Positions 6,124-15,096 of a stretch of 64,000 nt of DNA are shown piece after piece; positions within the stretch are counted from its first letter, which is position 1, and every line of letters begins with the position of its first letter. Position numbers and translations under genes: made by a program. Location: the NCBI RefSeq assembly GCF_009193305.1, contig NZ_WBVS01000002.1, forward strand, positions 1 through 64,000, read 5' to 3'. This stretch comes from Bifidobacterium cebidarum. GTDB lineage: Bacteria; Actinomycetota; Actinomycetes; Actinomycetales; Bifidobacteriaceae. The notes under the pieces are model-generated. The model was given only the letters and a program-made list of their open reading frames with translations. It was not told the DNA's origin and searched no databases.

Positions 6124-9036
6124 TCAGGCTTCGGTAGCCGGAGCTGCTTCAACCGTCACAGAAGCGGCCTTGCGACGCTTGAGGTACTTCATGATGGTCA
6201 GAGCCTCGAGACCGATCACGAGGACCGCGGTCACACCCCAGACCACGTACATGGCGGTCTTCCAAGCCGGGGTATCCACCTCAGGCTCACCATTCGCGTA
6301 CTGCCAGCCGTTGGCCACAGTGTAGAGAATGTTGTGGGCGGCGGTACGCATGGCCTTCACGGAGGTGGCGGACTTGTCGGTCACATGGTTGGTGATCTTG
6401 GTGGTTGCCAGCATCGCATCGTTGCCGTTGCGAATCAGCTGGTCGGCGTTCTGGTAGCCGTAGCCACCGAAGTAATCGGTGAGCACGAAGCCGCGGAAGC
6501 CCCATTCGTCGCGCAGCACGTTCTGCTGGAGCGGAGCGTAAGCGCCGGCGTAGGTGGTGCCGATGTAGTTGAAGGCGCTCATCACAGCCTGTGCGCCGCC
6601 TTCCTTCACCGACATTTCGAACGGCTTCAGGTAGATCTCGCGGATGGACTGCTCGTTGGCCCAGGTGGCCAGCATGTTGTTGCGGTTGGTTTCCTGATCG
6701 TTCAGGGCGAAGTGCTTCATGAAGGAGTACACGCCCTTTTCGCGAGCGCCGGCAATCTGCTGGGAGGCCATCACGCCGGAGAGCAGGCCGTCTTCGGAGA
6801 AGTACTCGAAGGTACGGCCGGAGAAAGCGTTGCGGTGGATGTTCATAGCCGGTGCGTACCAGCCGGCCACATGCATGTCGTGAGCCATCTGGCCGATCAT
6901 CTCACCGAACTGCTTGGCGAGATCCTTGTTCCAGGTGCAGGCGAACGCGGTGGAGGCCGGGAAACCGATGGAACCCACGCCGGTGAAGTTGTTGTTCAGG
7001 GAGGCCGGGCCGTCGGCGTCGGTGACCTGGATCTTACCGACGGAGGTCACGGCCTGGGAGCCATAGCCAGCGTTGGCGATCAGGTTGTCCATATCGTCGA
7101 AGGTGAGTTCGTCGAGCAGCTTGTCCCACTGCGGGTCGTCGTAATCCTTGCCGTGCAGGTCGGCCAGACGGACGCCGTTCTTGGCGCCAGTGGTCGGCAT
7201 CTCGTCGGAGGAATCGTTGTGATCGGCCGGGTTGTAGTTGTCGTTGTTGACGAAGGAGGCCTTCTGCTCGTCGGACATCGAGAAGTTGGTCGGAGCGGCG
7301 GTGGCTTCGGCGAAGTTGGCGAAGTGGTCGGCGCGGGACAGGTAGGTCACGTCGCCTGCAGCATCGTCGAACTGGTTGGTGGCCACGGTCTTGTCGCCGT
7401 TGTGGGTGTTGTCTTCGGTGTTGTAGGTGATGGTCTCCGGCACATTAATGGTGGCGGAATCGATCACCGTGTGGGAGTCGGACTGGATGGAGATGTCGTA
7501 GTCGCCGGATTCCAGCACATAGGCCTTGGCATCCTTGGAATCGTAGGAGGCCATGTCATCGTCGTCGAAGGAGATCTTCACGGTCTCGGACTCGCCCGGC
7601 TTCAGCTCTTTGGTCTTCTCGAACGCGGCCAGGTTCACGGAAGCCTTCTCGATGCCACCATCGGTGTACGGCGGGTTGAAGTAGGCCTCGACCACATCCT
7701 TGCCGGCCTTGTCACCGGTGTTGGTCACGGTCACATCGAACGACACCTTGCCGTCCTTGTAGGAGACATCGCCCATCTTCTGATCGAAGGTGGTGTAGCT
7801 CAGGCCGTAGCCGAACGGGTACTGGACGTAATCGTCGTAGTTGATCAGGCCTTCGTCATCGGCGGTCTCGTAGAACTTGTAACCCACGTAGATGCCTTCC
7901 ACATAGTTCACGAAGTTCGGGGAAACGGTCACATCGCCGGTGAAGCCGGTGTAGCTGACGGACAGATCATCGGCGTTGTCGTAGGCGAAGTTGCCGAAGT
8001 TGTTGTAGGACACGGACTTGGTGAGGTCCTTGAGGAAGGTGTCGGAGGTCTTGCCGGACGGGTTCACGTCGCCGGCGAGCACTTCGCCGAGAGCGGAGAA
8101 GCCGGTCTGGCCTGCCGGCGGGCACCACACCACGGACTTGATCTGCGGGTAGTTGGCCAGGAAGTCGAACTGGAAGGTGTTGGCGCCGTTGTAGACGAGC
8201 GTCACCTTGTCGAAGTTCTTGGTGACCAAGTCGATCATGTCGCGCTCGGTCTTGGAGAGCTGCAAGAAGCTCTCACCCTTCTGGAAGTCGTCGTAATCCT
8301 TGGAATTGTTGGTGTAGGTGATGCCGTCGGCGGTCATGTCCATCGGCAGATCGGCACCTTCACCGCCAACACGGGTGATCACCACCACAGCTTCGTCGGA
8401 GTAGGACTTGGCGTCGGAGATCAGGGAATCGGAGTACTGGGCAGCCGGCACTTCGGGCAGGGTCCAATCCTGCTGGAACATACCCACCACCGGGCGATCG
8501 GCACGGTAGTCGGTGTACAGCTTGGTCAGATCGGCGTTGGTTTCGAAACCGGCTTCCTTCATGCCGTCGAGCAGGGAGACGGTCTTGTACTGGTCGGACA
8601 TGGAACCGGAGCCAGTGCCGCCGTACACCGGGTTGGTGGAGCCCCAGCCGAACACGTTCACCTTCTTGTTGGCGAGCGGCAGGTTGGAATCATCGTTCTT
8701 CAGCAGGGTGACCGCCTCGGACTGCACTTCCTTGGCCAGCTTGTTGGCTGCGGAAACAGTGCTGTCGGACAGCATGTACTTGGTGATGGTGGCGTTGTTG
8801 AGCAGCGTGGCGAGCGGACCGGACAGCATCATGGAAATCGCCACAACGATGCCTACGAGAGCCACGAGCCAGGACTCGGAATGAATAAGCTTGCGGTTGG
8901 CCACAACCTTCACCGTCTTCTTGTTGACGGCGAACGTGATGATCAGGGCCAACACCAGCAGCACGCCAACAGCGATAAGGTATGGCGTCAGCGAACCGAT
9001 GACGTTCATAACGTCGGCCATGTTGATCTGCAGCAT
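6124..9036 (-). CDS. membrane-anchored GH3 beta-glucosidase, permuted domain order (copy 2)
   Basis: 970 aa, collinear with the 967-aa paralogue at 747-3650. It has two N-terminal hydrophobic segments, the sandwich domain with probable acid/base Glu226 (RVGGEGAD), a fibronectin III-like domain, a TIM barrel with probable nucleophile Asp854 (GFVLTDYF), and a C-terminal membrane segment (about 928-950) with a short basic tail. The middle of the two genes is almost identical at base level whereas the ends have diverged. Start ATG 9036 is preceded by AAGGAGGAGAA. It begins the island and has its own terminator, so it may be transcribed separately from the two-component pair. Confidence 0.85.
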   Translation of the reverse strand: MLQINMADVMNVIGSLTPYLIAVGVLLVLALIITFAVNKKTVKVVANRKLIHSESWLVALVGIVVAISMMLSGPLATLLNNATITKYMLSDSTVSAANKLAKEVQSEAVTLLKNDDSNLPLANKKVNVFGWGSTNPVYGGTGSGSMSDQYKTVSLLDGMKEAGFETNADLTKLYTDYRADRPVVGMFQQDWTLPEVPAAQYSDSLISDAKSYSDEAVVVITRVGGEGADLPMDMTADGITYTNNSKDYDDFQKGESFLQLSKTERDMIDLVTKNFDKVTLVYNGANTFQFDFLANYPQIKSVVWCPPAGQTGFSALGEVLAGDVNPSGKTSDTFLKDLTKSVSYNNFGNFAYDNADDLSVSYTGFTGDVTVSPNFVNYVEGIYVGYKFYETADDEGLINYDDYVQYPFGYGLSYTTFDQKMGDVSYKDGKVSFDVTVTNTGDKAGKDVVEAYFNPPYTDGGIEKASVNLAAFEKTKELKPGESETVKISFDDDDMASYDSKDAKAYVLESGDYDISIQSDSHTVIDSATINVPETITYNTEDNTHNGDKTVATNQFDDAAGDVTYLSRADHFANFAEATAAPTNFSMSDEQKASFVNNDNYNPADHNDSSDEMPTTGAKNGVRLADLHGKDYDDPQWDKLLDELTFDDMDNLIANAGYGSQAVTSVGKIQVTDADGPASLNNNFTGVGSIGFPASTAFACTWNKDLAKQFGEMIGQMAHDMHVAGWYAPAMNIHRNAFSGRTFEYFSEDGLLSGVMASQQIAGAREKGVYSFMKHFALNDQETNRNNMLATWANEQSIREIYLKPFEMSVKEGGAQAVMSAFNYIGTTYAGAYAPLQQNVLRDEWGFRGFVLTDYFGGYGYQNADQLIRNGNDAMLATTKITNHVTDKSATSVKAMRTAAHNILYTVANGWQYANGEPEVDTPAWKTAMYVVWGVTAVLVIGLEALTIMKYLKRRKAASVTVEAAPATEA

Positions 9037-9461
9037 GGGTTCTCCTCCTTGATTCTTAACCTTTGCGCGGCATGCCTGCCAGATCCGATACCGTTATCGA
9101 ATCCAAGCCACGGCCTTATGGACCTGCCCTGTCCACGTTGGCCGCTTGGGAAGTGCTCGTTTCGCTTCGTTGGGTTGCTATGCTGACACATCCTCGATGC
9201 CGATAACTCTAGGGTGGCAGATTCGCCTCCGTCGCAACTGCCGTTCAACCTATCCTGTCATTTCGCATGCATAATCTGCTAGCATGCGCCGCCCAAATCA
9301 CACACCGGGAATACGTAAACCGCAGTTTTCAGCACGCGAACGGCAAAGAGAGACGACGCTCTTGCAAAATGCCGCGAATGGCTCTTTTCCGAGCCGACGC
9401 TCAACGTCCGTTCCGCCAAGCATCACGCGGCTCTCACCTACCCACAGCTAGGATGGGGAGC
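9037..9461. promoter_or_regulatory. divergent intergenic region, GH3 and Ser/Thr kinase
   Basis: 425 bases with no convincing gene; a possible upstream extension of the kinase frame from 9267 lacks a ribosome binding site. Palindrome CGATA-N4-TATCG at 9086-9099 and inverted repeat CGCATGC/GCATGCG at 9264-9270/9282-9288 are candidate operators. I could not place a clear -35/-10 pair for either gene. Confidence 0.35.
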
Positions 9462-11666
9462 ATGAGCGATTTGAACGCGTTGAATCTGGAACCGGGCGAA
9501 GTGGTAGGCGGCTATACATTGATAGACCGCCTTGGCTCAGGCGCCATGGGCTCGGTGTGGCGCGTGCGTGATGACGGCGGTCAGACATATGCGATGAAGA
9601 TTCTGCGCGATTCGCTCGCCGATGATTCCACTGCCGGCAACGCGAGCACGCCCGGATCCGACTCCGGCAATTCGGCCGTCCGCGACCCGAATCTCAAGGA
9701 AGATGTGACTCCCCGCGAGCGCCTGCGTCGGGAGGCCATGGCATTGAAGAAAGTCAATCATCCCGGCGTCTGCGGCATTGTGGATATGGAACTTGATGAT
9801 TCGCTCGCATTCATCGTCACCGAACTCATCGAAGGCAAGAACCTTAAGGATGACGTGGCCATCAATGGCCGCTATATCGGCGATGATCTGGAACGTTTGG
9901 CTCGCAAGCTGATTGAAGCCACGAAAGCCGTGCATGCTGCCGGCATCATCCACCGCGATATCAAACCCACGAATGTGATGGTGTCCGCCACCGGCCCGGT
10001 GCTAGTGGATTTCGGCATTGCCATGGGCGAGGGCGAAAGCCATGTGACGCGTACCGGCTTGGTGATGGGCACACCGGGCTTTATAGCTCCGGAAATCATC
10101 GATGGTGCCGAAGCCGACGATATGACCGATTGGTGGTCGGTGGCTTCGGTGCTGGCCTTTGCAGCTACTGGAGCGCCTGTGTTCGGCACCAAACCGATGA
10201 TGGCGGTACTCGAGCGCGCGGCGGCCGGCAATGCGAATCTCACAGGTCTGCCGGCCGGCACGTTGGCCGCATTCCGCTCGGCGTTGAACCCGGATCGCTC
10301 CCTGCGGTGCTCTCCGGATGAGCTGCTGCATGCCATTGCCCTCGATGCATTGAACCCACTCGCCTGGCAGGGCGCTCCTGCCGGGCCGTTTGGAGCCGGT
10401 GCCATTGCCGGCGCACCAACTGCGATTGTGGCCGCCCCTATTGAGGCAACCGAGGTGATGCCCCCTTTTGGAGCCAACGCTGACGGCAACGACACCGCAA
10501 CCGCTGGCATGGCGGCTGACACTGCCGAGCCCGACGAGAGCAACCCGCGCACGCTGTGGCGCGCCGCCGACGCGATTCGCACCAGAACACTGCAAGCCGA
10601 GGATGCCCCCACCATCGCCTCGAGCATCCATACTGATGCGGCAACCGCTGTATTTCCACAAGTGGATGATTCCATTCAAGCCACACGTGTACTTCCGGAC
10701 AACGCATCCGCCGCTGATGCCGGCACACAGGTGCTCAACGGTGCCACTACGCCGATGCCACCAGCCCCCTCGTTCCCGCCTGCGGTCCCGTCATTCCTGT
10801 CCCCGGTGCCATACGCATCAGCCGACGCACAGCCAACGGCGATCCAGCCGCCCGCGAACCCAGCCGTGCGCCCTGCAGTCCAGCGCATGATCGACCAAAC
10901 CGCTCAGGCAGTCCCCACCGAGGCCCTGGTGCAGAATCCAGCCGCGCCCAACCCAGCCGATGTCAAACGCGGCGAATACTTGCAGCGCGGCACACTCCCG
11001 CTGGCGCTTATGACCATACCGCTGGCGTTGCTTGCCGCGAGTTTCCCGCTGCTTGCCATGGCCGCAGCGGCCATACTGCTGTGGCTGGTACTGACACTGG
11101 CATACAACACGGAATCGCAGCTCGAGCGCGAAGGCCGACGAGGCGGCGAGCGCAAAGGTTCCGATACCCTGATCCGCGCAGCTTCGCTCCCCTGGCATCT
11201 GGTCAAGGGGCTGCTGCTGTCATTGCCTCGCCTGGCACTGCTCCTCATCATTGATATTGCCGGCACAGCAGCGGCCGCAGTAGCACTGGCTTTGCCGATT
11301 GAAGCACCGATCATCTGGAATTTCACCGCCGACTGGGCGGTTCCAGTACCACTGCTCATCGATGTGCCCTACTCCCCCTCAGGCTTGGCGCTCGGCGGAT
11401 TCATGGCCGTCGGCTGGTTGATCACCGTATTCGGCCCGCAGGCCATGATGATGCGTTTGGGAGCCGGAGCGCTGCGCGGACGCGCACCTGAGCGGCCGGG
11501 GCCCGCAATCGGGCTGAACGCCTTCGGTCAACCTGTACAGCCAGTCACCGCACCGGTTCGCGGGCATCGCAGCACTGTGATGTTCACCATATGGCTGATT
11601 GTTACGCTCGCTCTCGCCGCACTGCCGCTGGCAGGCATGCCAATCAGCTGGATTCCGTTGGTATGA
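9462..11666 (+). CDS. membrane Ser/Thr protein kinase (PknB/Hanks type)
   Basis: 734 aa. The kinase domain occupies about 20-290 with glycine loop GSGAMGSV, Lys in YAMKIL, catalytic HRDIKPTN, VDFG and the activation-segment end GTPGFIAPE, so it should be active. An Ala/Pro-rich linker (about 300-500) leads to several hydrophobic segments between about 510 and 730. The C-terminus is membrane-embedded and lacks PASTA repeats, unlike PknB. The start at ATG 9462 follows GGATGGGGAG; an earlier in-frame ATG at 9267 has no such site. The pseudokinase domain of MurJ in this window is a possible, unproven, link to kinase signalling. Confidence 0.9.
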   Translation: MSDLNALNLEPGEVVGGYTLIDRLGSGAMGSVWRVRDDGGQTYAMKILRDSLADDSTAGNASTPGSDSGNSAVRDPNLKEDVTPRERLRREAMALKKVNHPGVCGIVDMELDDSLAFIVTELIEGKNLKDDVAINGRYIGDDLERLARKLIEATKAVHAAGIIHRDIKPTNVMVSATGPVLVDFGIAMGEGESHVTRTGLVMGTPGFIAPEIIDGAEADDMTDWWSVASVLAFAATGAPVFGTKPMMAVLERAAAGNANLTGLPAGTLAAFRSALNPDRSLRCSPDELLHAIALDALNPLAWQGAPAGPFGAGAIAGAPTAIVAAPIEATEVMPPFGANADGNDTATAGMAADTAEPDESNPRTLWRAADAIRTRTLQAEDAPTIASSIHTDAATAVFPQVDDSIQATRVLPDNASAADAGTQVLNGATTPMPPAPSFPPAVPSFLSPVPYASADAQPTAIQPPANPAVRPAVQRMIDQTAQAVPTEALVQNPAAPNPADVKRGEYLQRGTLPLALMTIPLALLAASFPLLAMAAAAILLWLVLTLAYNTESQLEREGRRGGERKGSDTLIRAASLPWHLVKGLLLSLPRLALLLIIDIAGTAAAAVALALPIEAPIIWNFTADWAVPVPLLIDVPYSPSGLALGGFMAVGWLITVFGPQAMMMRLGAGALRGRAPERPGPAIGLNAFGQPVQPVTAPVRGHRSTVMFTIWLIVTLALAALPLAGMPISWIPLV

Positions 11667-11856
11667 CTGGGCCGATAAGCCATAATCAGCACTGCCTCAT
11701 TCATCGGTTAAGCAGTTGCCATGCTTGTGGGCAGCCACCGGTACATCACGGCCTTCACATGGAATTCACCTCAAATAAGCTCTAAGCACAGTCCTGCTCA
11801 ACACTGGTCATTATTATTAGGCCCAGCATCCGTAAGTTCATGTTGAGGGGATTGTT
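11667..11856. other. intergenic region without recognised gene
   Basis: 190 bases between the kinase and the thioredoxin-fold gene. It is AT-richer than the flanks near 11808-11820 and probably carries the promoter of the downstream gene. I see no strong hairpin or repeat. Confidence 0.3.
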
Positions 11857-12807
11857 ATGGTTGATTCCAAGCGCCAGGCCAAGCGCGCCACTCGCGCCGA
11901 GCGCCGCGCCGCAGAGGAAGCCGCACTTCAGGCTCAGGCAGTCCAGGCGGCCAAGGAACGTAAGCAGCAGACCATTATCGGCATCATCGTGGTGGCCATT
12001 GTGGTGGCGCTGGTGGCGGTGATCGGCGTGGTCATTTACCGCAATGTCACCAAGGACAGTGTGAACGCGGACGCGGCATACAGCAAGATGCAGTCCGTGA
12101 AGACCCAGCCCGCCAAGGCCGACGATAAGGGCGGGTTCCTGCTCTCCAAGGACGGTTATGGCAAGAAGACGGCGGATGTGCCAACCGTCGGCATCTATAT
12201 GGAGCCTCTGTGCCCGGGCTGTGCTTCGGTGAATCGCCAGCTCGACCCCACGCTGGTCAAGATGATGAACGCCGGCCAGCTCAATCTGGAGCTGCATTTC
12301 CTGAACTTCCAGGACAACAAGAGCTCGGACAACTACTCCAACCGTGCGTTTAACGGCGCCATCTACATCGCCGAGCACGATAGCGATCCGAACCACCTGA
12401 TGAACTACCTGTCCAACATCTACGCCGACGGCTTCCAGCCGGGTGAGCTTTCGAACTATGTGTCCGTGAAGAACAGCCAGCTCGAGGAGCAGGCCGTAAA
12501 GGCCGGCGTGAGCGAGGATGTGGCCAAGGCCGCATTCAGCGGCAAGAACGAATACGTGGAATGGCTGTCCGCCTCCAACGACTACACGATCTCCCGCCCG
12601 GAGCTCTTCTCGTCGTCCGGATCGTTCTCCTCCCCGACCCTGACCATCAACAACAACTACTGGAGCCTGAACAACATCACGTTGGCGAACACCACGATGG
12701 TGGATGGCTTCCTGAAGGCCGTTGGACTGAAGTCCGATCAGGTGGGTGTGGAGGGCAAGTTGCCTTCCATCGGCGCGGATAAGAAGCCGATCGATATCAC
12801 CGCCTGA
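11857..12807 (+). CDS. membrane-anchored DsbA/thioredoxin-fold protein
   Basis: 316 aa. A charged, Ala/Lys/Arg-rich cytoplasmic start is followed by one membrane segment at about 48-67 and an extracytoplasmic thioredoxin-fold domain with active site CPGC in MEPLCPGCASVNRQ (about 115-128). The fold and motif place it with the DsbA-like/DSBA_2 proteins of Actinobacteria that form or isomerise disulfides in exported proteins. Start ATG 11857 follows GAGGGGA. It is monocistronic, ending in a very strong hairpin. The oxidation partner is not in the window. Confidence 0.82.
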   Translation: MVDSKRQAKRATRAERRAAEEAALQAQAVQAAKERKQQTIIGIIVVAIVVALVAVIGVVIYRNVTKDSVNADAAYSKMQSVKTQPAKADDKGGFLLSKDGYGKKTADVPTVGIYMEPLCPGCASVNRQLDPTLVKMMNAGQLNLELHFLNFQDNKSSDNYSNRAFNGAIYIAEHDSDPNHLMNYLSNIYADGFQPGELSNYVSVKNSQLEEQAVKAGVSEDVAKAAFSGKNEYVEWLSASNDYTISRPELFSSSGSFSSPTLTINNNYWSLNNITLANTTMVDGFLKAVGLKSDQVGVEGKLPSIGADKKPIDITA

Positions 12808-12819
12808 TTATCGGATCAG

Positions 12820-12888
12820 GTATCCATATATGGCGAACCCCCTCCATTCGGCATTGCCGAATGGAGGGGGTTCGCCATATATGGATAC
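12820..12888. terminator. 34-bp perfect inverted repeat, bidirectional terminator candidate
   Basis: Arms 12820-12853 and 12855-12888 are exact reverse complements with a single central base. It directly follows the thioredoxin-fold gene stop. Such length is well beyond a normal intrinsic terminator, and there is no T-tract. Confidence 0.65.
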
Positions 12889-12943
12889 CGCGAGCGTGTT
12901 CTTCGAACCGCTTCGACACAAGTACCACGCGTTCCGCAACTGC

Positions 12944-12952
12944 TGGTATGCT
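12944..12952 (+). promoter_or_regulatory. candidate promoter of tRNA-Thr
   Basis: TGGTATGCT is an extended -10 element about 48 bases before the tRNA. No consensus -35 is seen at the right distance. Confidence 0.35.
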
Positions 12953-12999
12953 AGTCAGTTGTTCAAAACGTTTCATGGACAGTGTTGTGTTTTGAGCAT

Positions 13000-13073
13000 G
13001 CCTCTTTAGCTCAGATGGCCAGAGCGGCCGCCTTGTAAGCGGCAGGTCGTCGGTTCGATCCCGACAAGAGGCT
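13000..13073 (+). tRNA. tRNA-Thr (anticodon TGT)
   Basis: Acceptor arms GCCTCTT (13000-13006) and AAGAGGC (13066-13072) pair fully. The anticodon loop CTTGTAA gives TGT, and the T loop GGTTCGATCCC is canonical. CCA is not encoded. It reads threonine ACA codons. Confidence 0.95.
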
Positions 13074-13104
13074 CGTTGCGCGGGAAAAAAGCGTATCATG
13101 GTAA

Positions 13105-13272
13105 TGGGGATGCGCGGATGCTCCCGCGCATAGCAAGTCTTACTTTGAGTAAGTTCTCCAGGAGCCTTCCCCCAACTTATGGCTTCCTGGAATGAGGGCG
13201 GAGCGTCCCCCAACCAGCTCCGCGCCTTCCAGGGGGGCGGGACATCCCCTTCTCTCCCGCCCCCCTTTTTCT
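13105..13272 (+). ncRNA. 6C-like small RNA with intrinsic terminator
   Basis: Two consecutive stem-loops, 13158-13190 and 13198-13223, each present five consecutive C residues in the loop within the shared word CCCCCAAC. They are followed by an 11-bp GC stem (13232-13242/13255-13265) whose loop again contains CCCC, and by a T-rich tail from 13266. A further hairpin lies at 13110-13131. This is the defining architecture of the actinobacterial 6C RNA (two C-loop hairpins plus terminator), thought to base-pair with G-rich translation start regions. The 5' end is uncertain; it may start near 13105 or 13130. Confidence 0.65.
13232..13270 (+). terminator. Rho-independent terminator of the small RNA
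   Basis: Perfect 11-bp GC-rich stem (13232-13242/13255-13265) followed directly by TTTTTCTTTT. It is one of the most classical intrinsic terminators in the window and separates the small RNA from the RpfB-like gene. Confidence 0.9.
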
Positions 13273-13506
13273 TTTGCCTTCAAGCTTCTGGAACGAAAGC
13301 GGCGAGGGAATGATGTGCGTGCCGAGACCGTAAGCTTGACCGAACGGCCTTGAGCGCGTCACGGCGCATATATCATGCTCTCGCCGCGCATCACTCAACA
13401 AGCATCCGAGCAGGTATGGTAACGGTGGCTTGTGAACATGCCAAGCGAACCAGGCCAGCCGTTACGATGGTGGGCGGTAACTATTCACAATCAGGAAGAG
13501 ATGGAC

Positions 13507-15036
13507 ATGGCACGGCGTTGGACCCCGCAGCGGTTTGTTACACTGCGTCGCATCCGCGTAATCGCTTGCGTCATAGCGCTCACGGCGGCGATGGTGGGAT
13601 CGTTCGCCTTCACCGCACGCAAATCGGTGGCCCTCAACGTCAACGGCAAAACCACGCAGGTCACCACCTACGCCATGACCGCAACGCGTCTGCTGCAGGA
13701 ACAGGGCATCGACGTCAAATCCCACGACATTGTGACCACGTCATCCGGTGACCGCCTCGCCGACCACGCCGTGGTCACCGTACGCTCCGCCTATCAGACC
13801 ACGATCAATATCGACGGCACCGAGGTCCCTTTCTGGACCGTGGCAACCAGCGCCGACCAGCTGCTGGGCTTTTTCAAGGAGAACAACGCCCAGGCCAAGA
13901 AAATCACGGTGGATATCAATAACGTCTACAACCAGCTCACCGGTGGCCTGGTCATCAATCAGGCCGGCCCAGTGACGGTTATCGCCGACGGCAAAACTTC
14001 CGAAGCCCCCAACGGCAAGCTGCCGGCCGCCTCCATCCTTGATTCCAAGGGCATCGTGCTGGGTAAGGAAGACCGCGTCAGTGTGGAGAAGGACGGCAAT
14101 CAGACCATTCTGCGCGTCAAGCGCGTGACCCATGGTGAGGAGACCCGCACGGTTTCCATTCCGTTCGACACCCAGACCATCATCGACCCGAATCTTGACG
14201 AGGGCCAGACCGAGGTTCGCCAGCAAGGCGAAAACGGCGAGAAAACCCAGGTGTATAGCGTCACGTATGTGGATGGCGTGGCCGAATCAGAGACGCTGAA
14301 ATCCGAAACCATCACCAAAATGGCCATCGACCAGATCATCGCCGTGGGCCCGGCCAAGCCGAAAACCGATGAGAATTCCAACAATTCCGACAGCTCCTCT
14401 TCCGATTCAGGAAACTCTGGAGACTCCAATGGTTCCAAGGATTCGGATACCAATGCGGATTCCGGCTCGAATGAGTCCGGCAAGGACGATTCCTCATCCA
14501 ACGGTAATTCCAATAACTCCAACAGCGGCAATAATTCGAATTCCGACAGCGATAATCCTGGCAATAACAACTCGAATAGCAACAGCGGTTCGAACAATTC
14601 CGGGAACAATGGCAATACGAATGATTCCGGCAATAATTCCAATAATTCGGGAAACAACTCCAACAGCAACAGCTCCGACAACAACGGCGGCTCCAGCAAC
14701 ACCACGCCATCCGGACGCCTCTGGCACCCGACCGTAGCACAGGCGCAATCCTATGCGGCCGGCGCCGCGGCGCAGCGCGGGTGGACCGGAGCGGATTGGG
14801 ATGCGCTGGTGAAGCTCTGGAACCGTGAATCGGGATGGAAGTGGTATGCCGAAAACAAGTACTCCGGCGCTTATGGCATTCCACAGTCATTGCCAGCCAG
14901 CAAAATGGCGGTATTCGGAGATAATTATCGCGATGACGGCGCTGTGCAGATCGATTGGGGCCTATGGTATATCGCGCAGCGCTATGGCAGCCCTTCCGCG
15001 GCATGGCAGCATTCCGAAGAAACCGGCTGGTACTAA
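13507..15036 (+). CDS. RpfB-like resuscitation-promoting/transglycosylase-like surface protein
   Basis: 509 aa. A membrane anchor or signal segment lies at about 15-38, then DUF348 ubiquitin-like repeats (about 40-190), a G5 domain (about 200-275), a long Ser/Asn/Asp/Gly linker (about 285-400) and a C-terminal lysozyme-like transglycosylase domain (about 415-509) with WNRESGWKWYAENKYSGAYG, whose Glu is the likely catalytic acid. This is the RpfB arrangement; such proteins cut peptidoglycan and promote regrowth. Upstream of rsmA-ispE, as in other Actinobacteria. AGGAAG precedes two in-frame ATGs at 13501 and 13507; 13507 has better spacing. Confidence 0.85.
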   Translation: MARRWTPQRFVTLRRIRVIACVIALTAAMVGSFAFTARKSVALNVNGKTTQVTTYAMTATRLLQEQGIDVKSHDIVTTSSGDRLADHAVVTVRSAYQTTINIDGTEVPFWTVATSADQLLGFFKENNAQAKKITVDINNVYNQLTGGLVINQAGPVTVIADGKTSEAPNGKLPAASILDSKGIVLGKEDRVSVEKDGNQTILRVKRVTHGEETRTVSIPFDTQTIIDPNLDEGQTEVRQQGENGEKTQVYSVTYVDGVAESETLKSETITKMAIDQIIAVGPAKPKTDENSNNSDSSSSDSGNSGDSNGSKDSDTNADSGSNESGKDDSSSNGNSNNSNSGNNSNSDSDNPGNNNSNSNSGSNNSGNNGNTNDSGNNSNNSGNNSNSNSSDNNGGSSNTTPSGRLWHPTVAQAQSYAAGAAAQRGWTGADWDALVKLWNRESGWKWYAENKYSGAYGIPQSLPASKMAVFGDNYRDDGAVQIDWGLWYIAQRYGSPSAAWQHSEETGWY

Positions 15037-15096
15037 AGGCTGGCACCCAGACCGCACAGGCACTCAACACCGCACCGATCGCAAGGAATGATTCTT

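Noticed and set aside
9267-9461. N-terminal extension of the Ser/Thr kinase
   Set aside because: No ribosome binding site at 9267, atypical residues; a clear site precedes ATG 9462.
13074-13300. ydaO/c-di-AMP riboswitch before the RpfB-like gene
   Set aside because: The conserved ydaO core was not found, and a strong terminator followed by about 235 bases separates the structure from the gene; a free-standing 6C-like RNA fits better.
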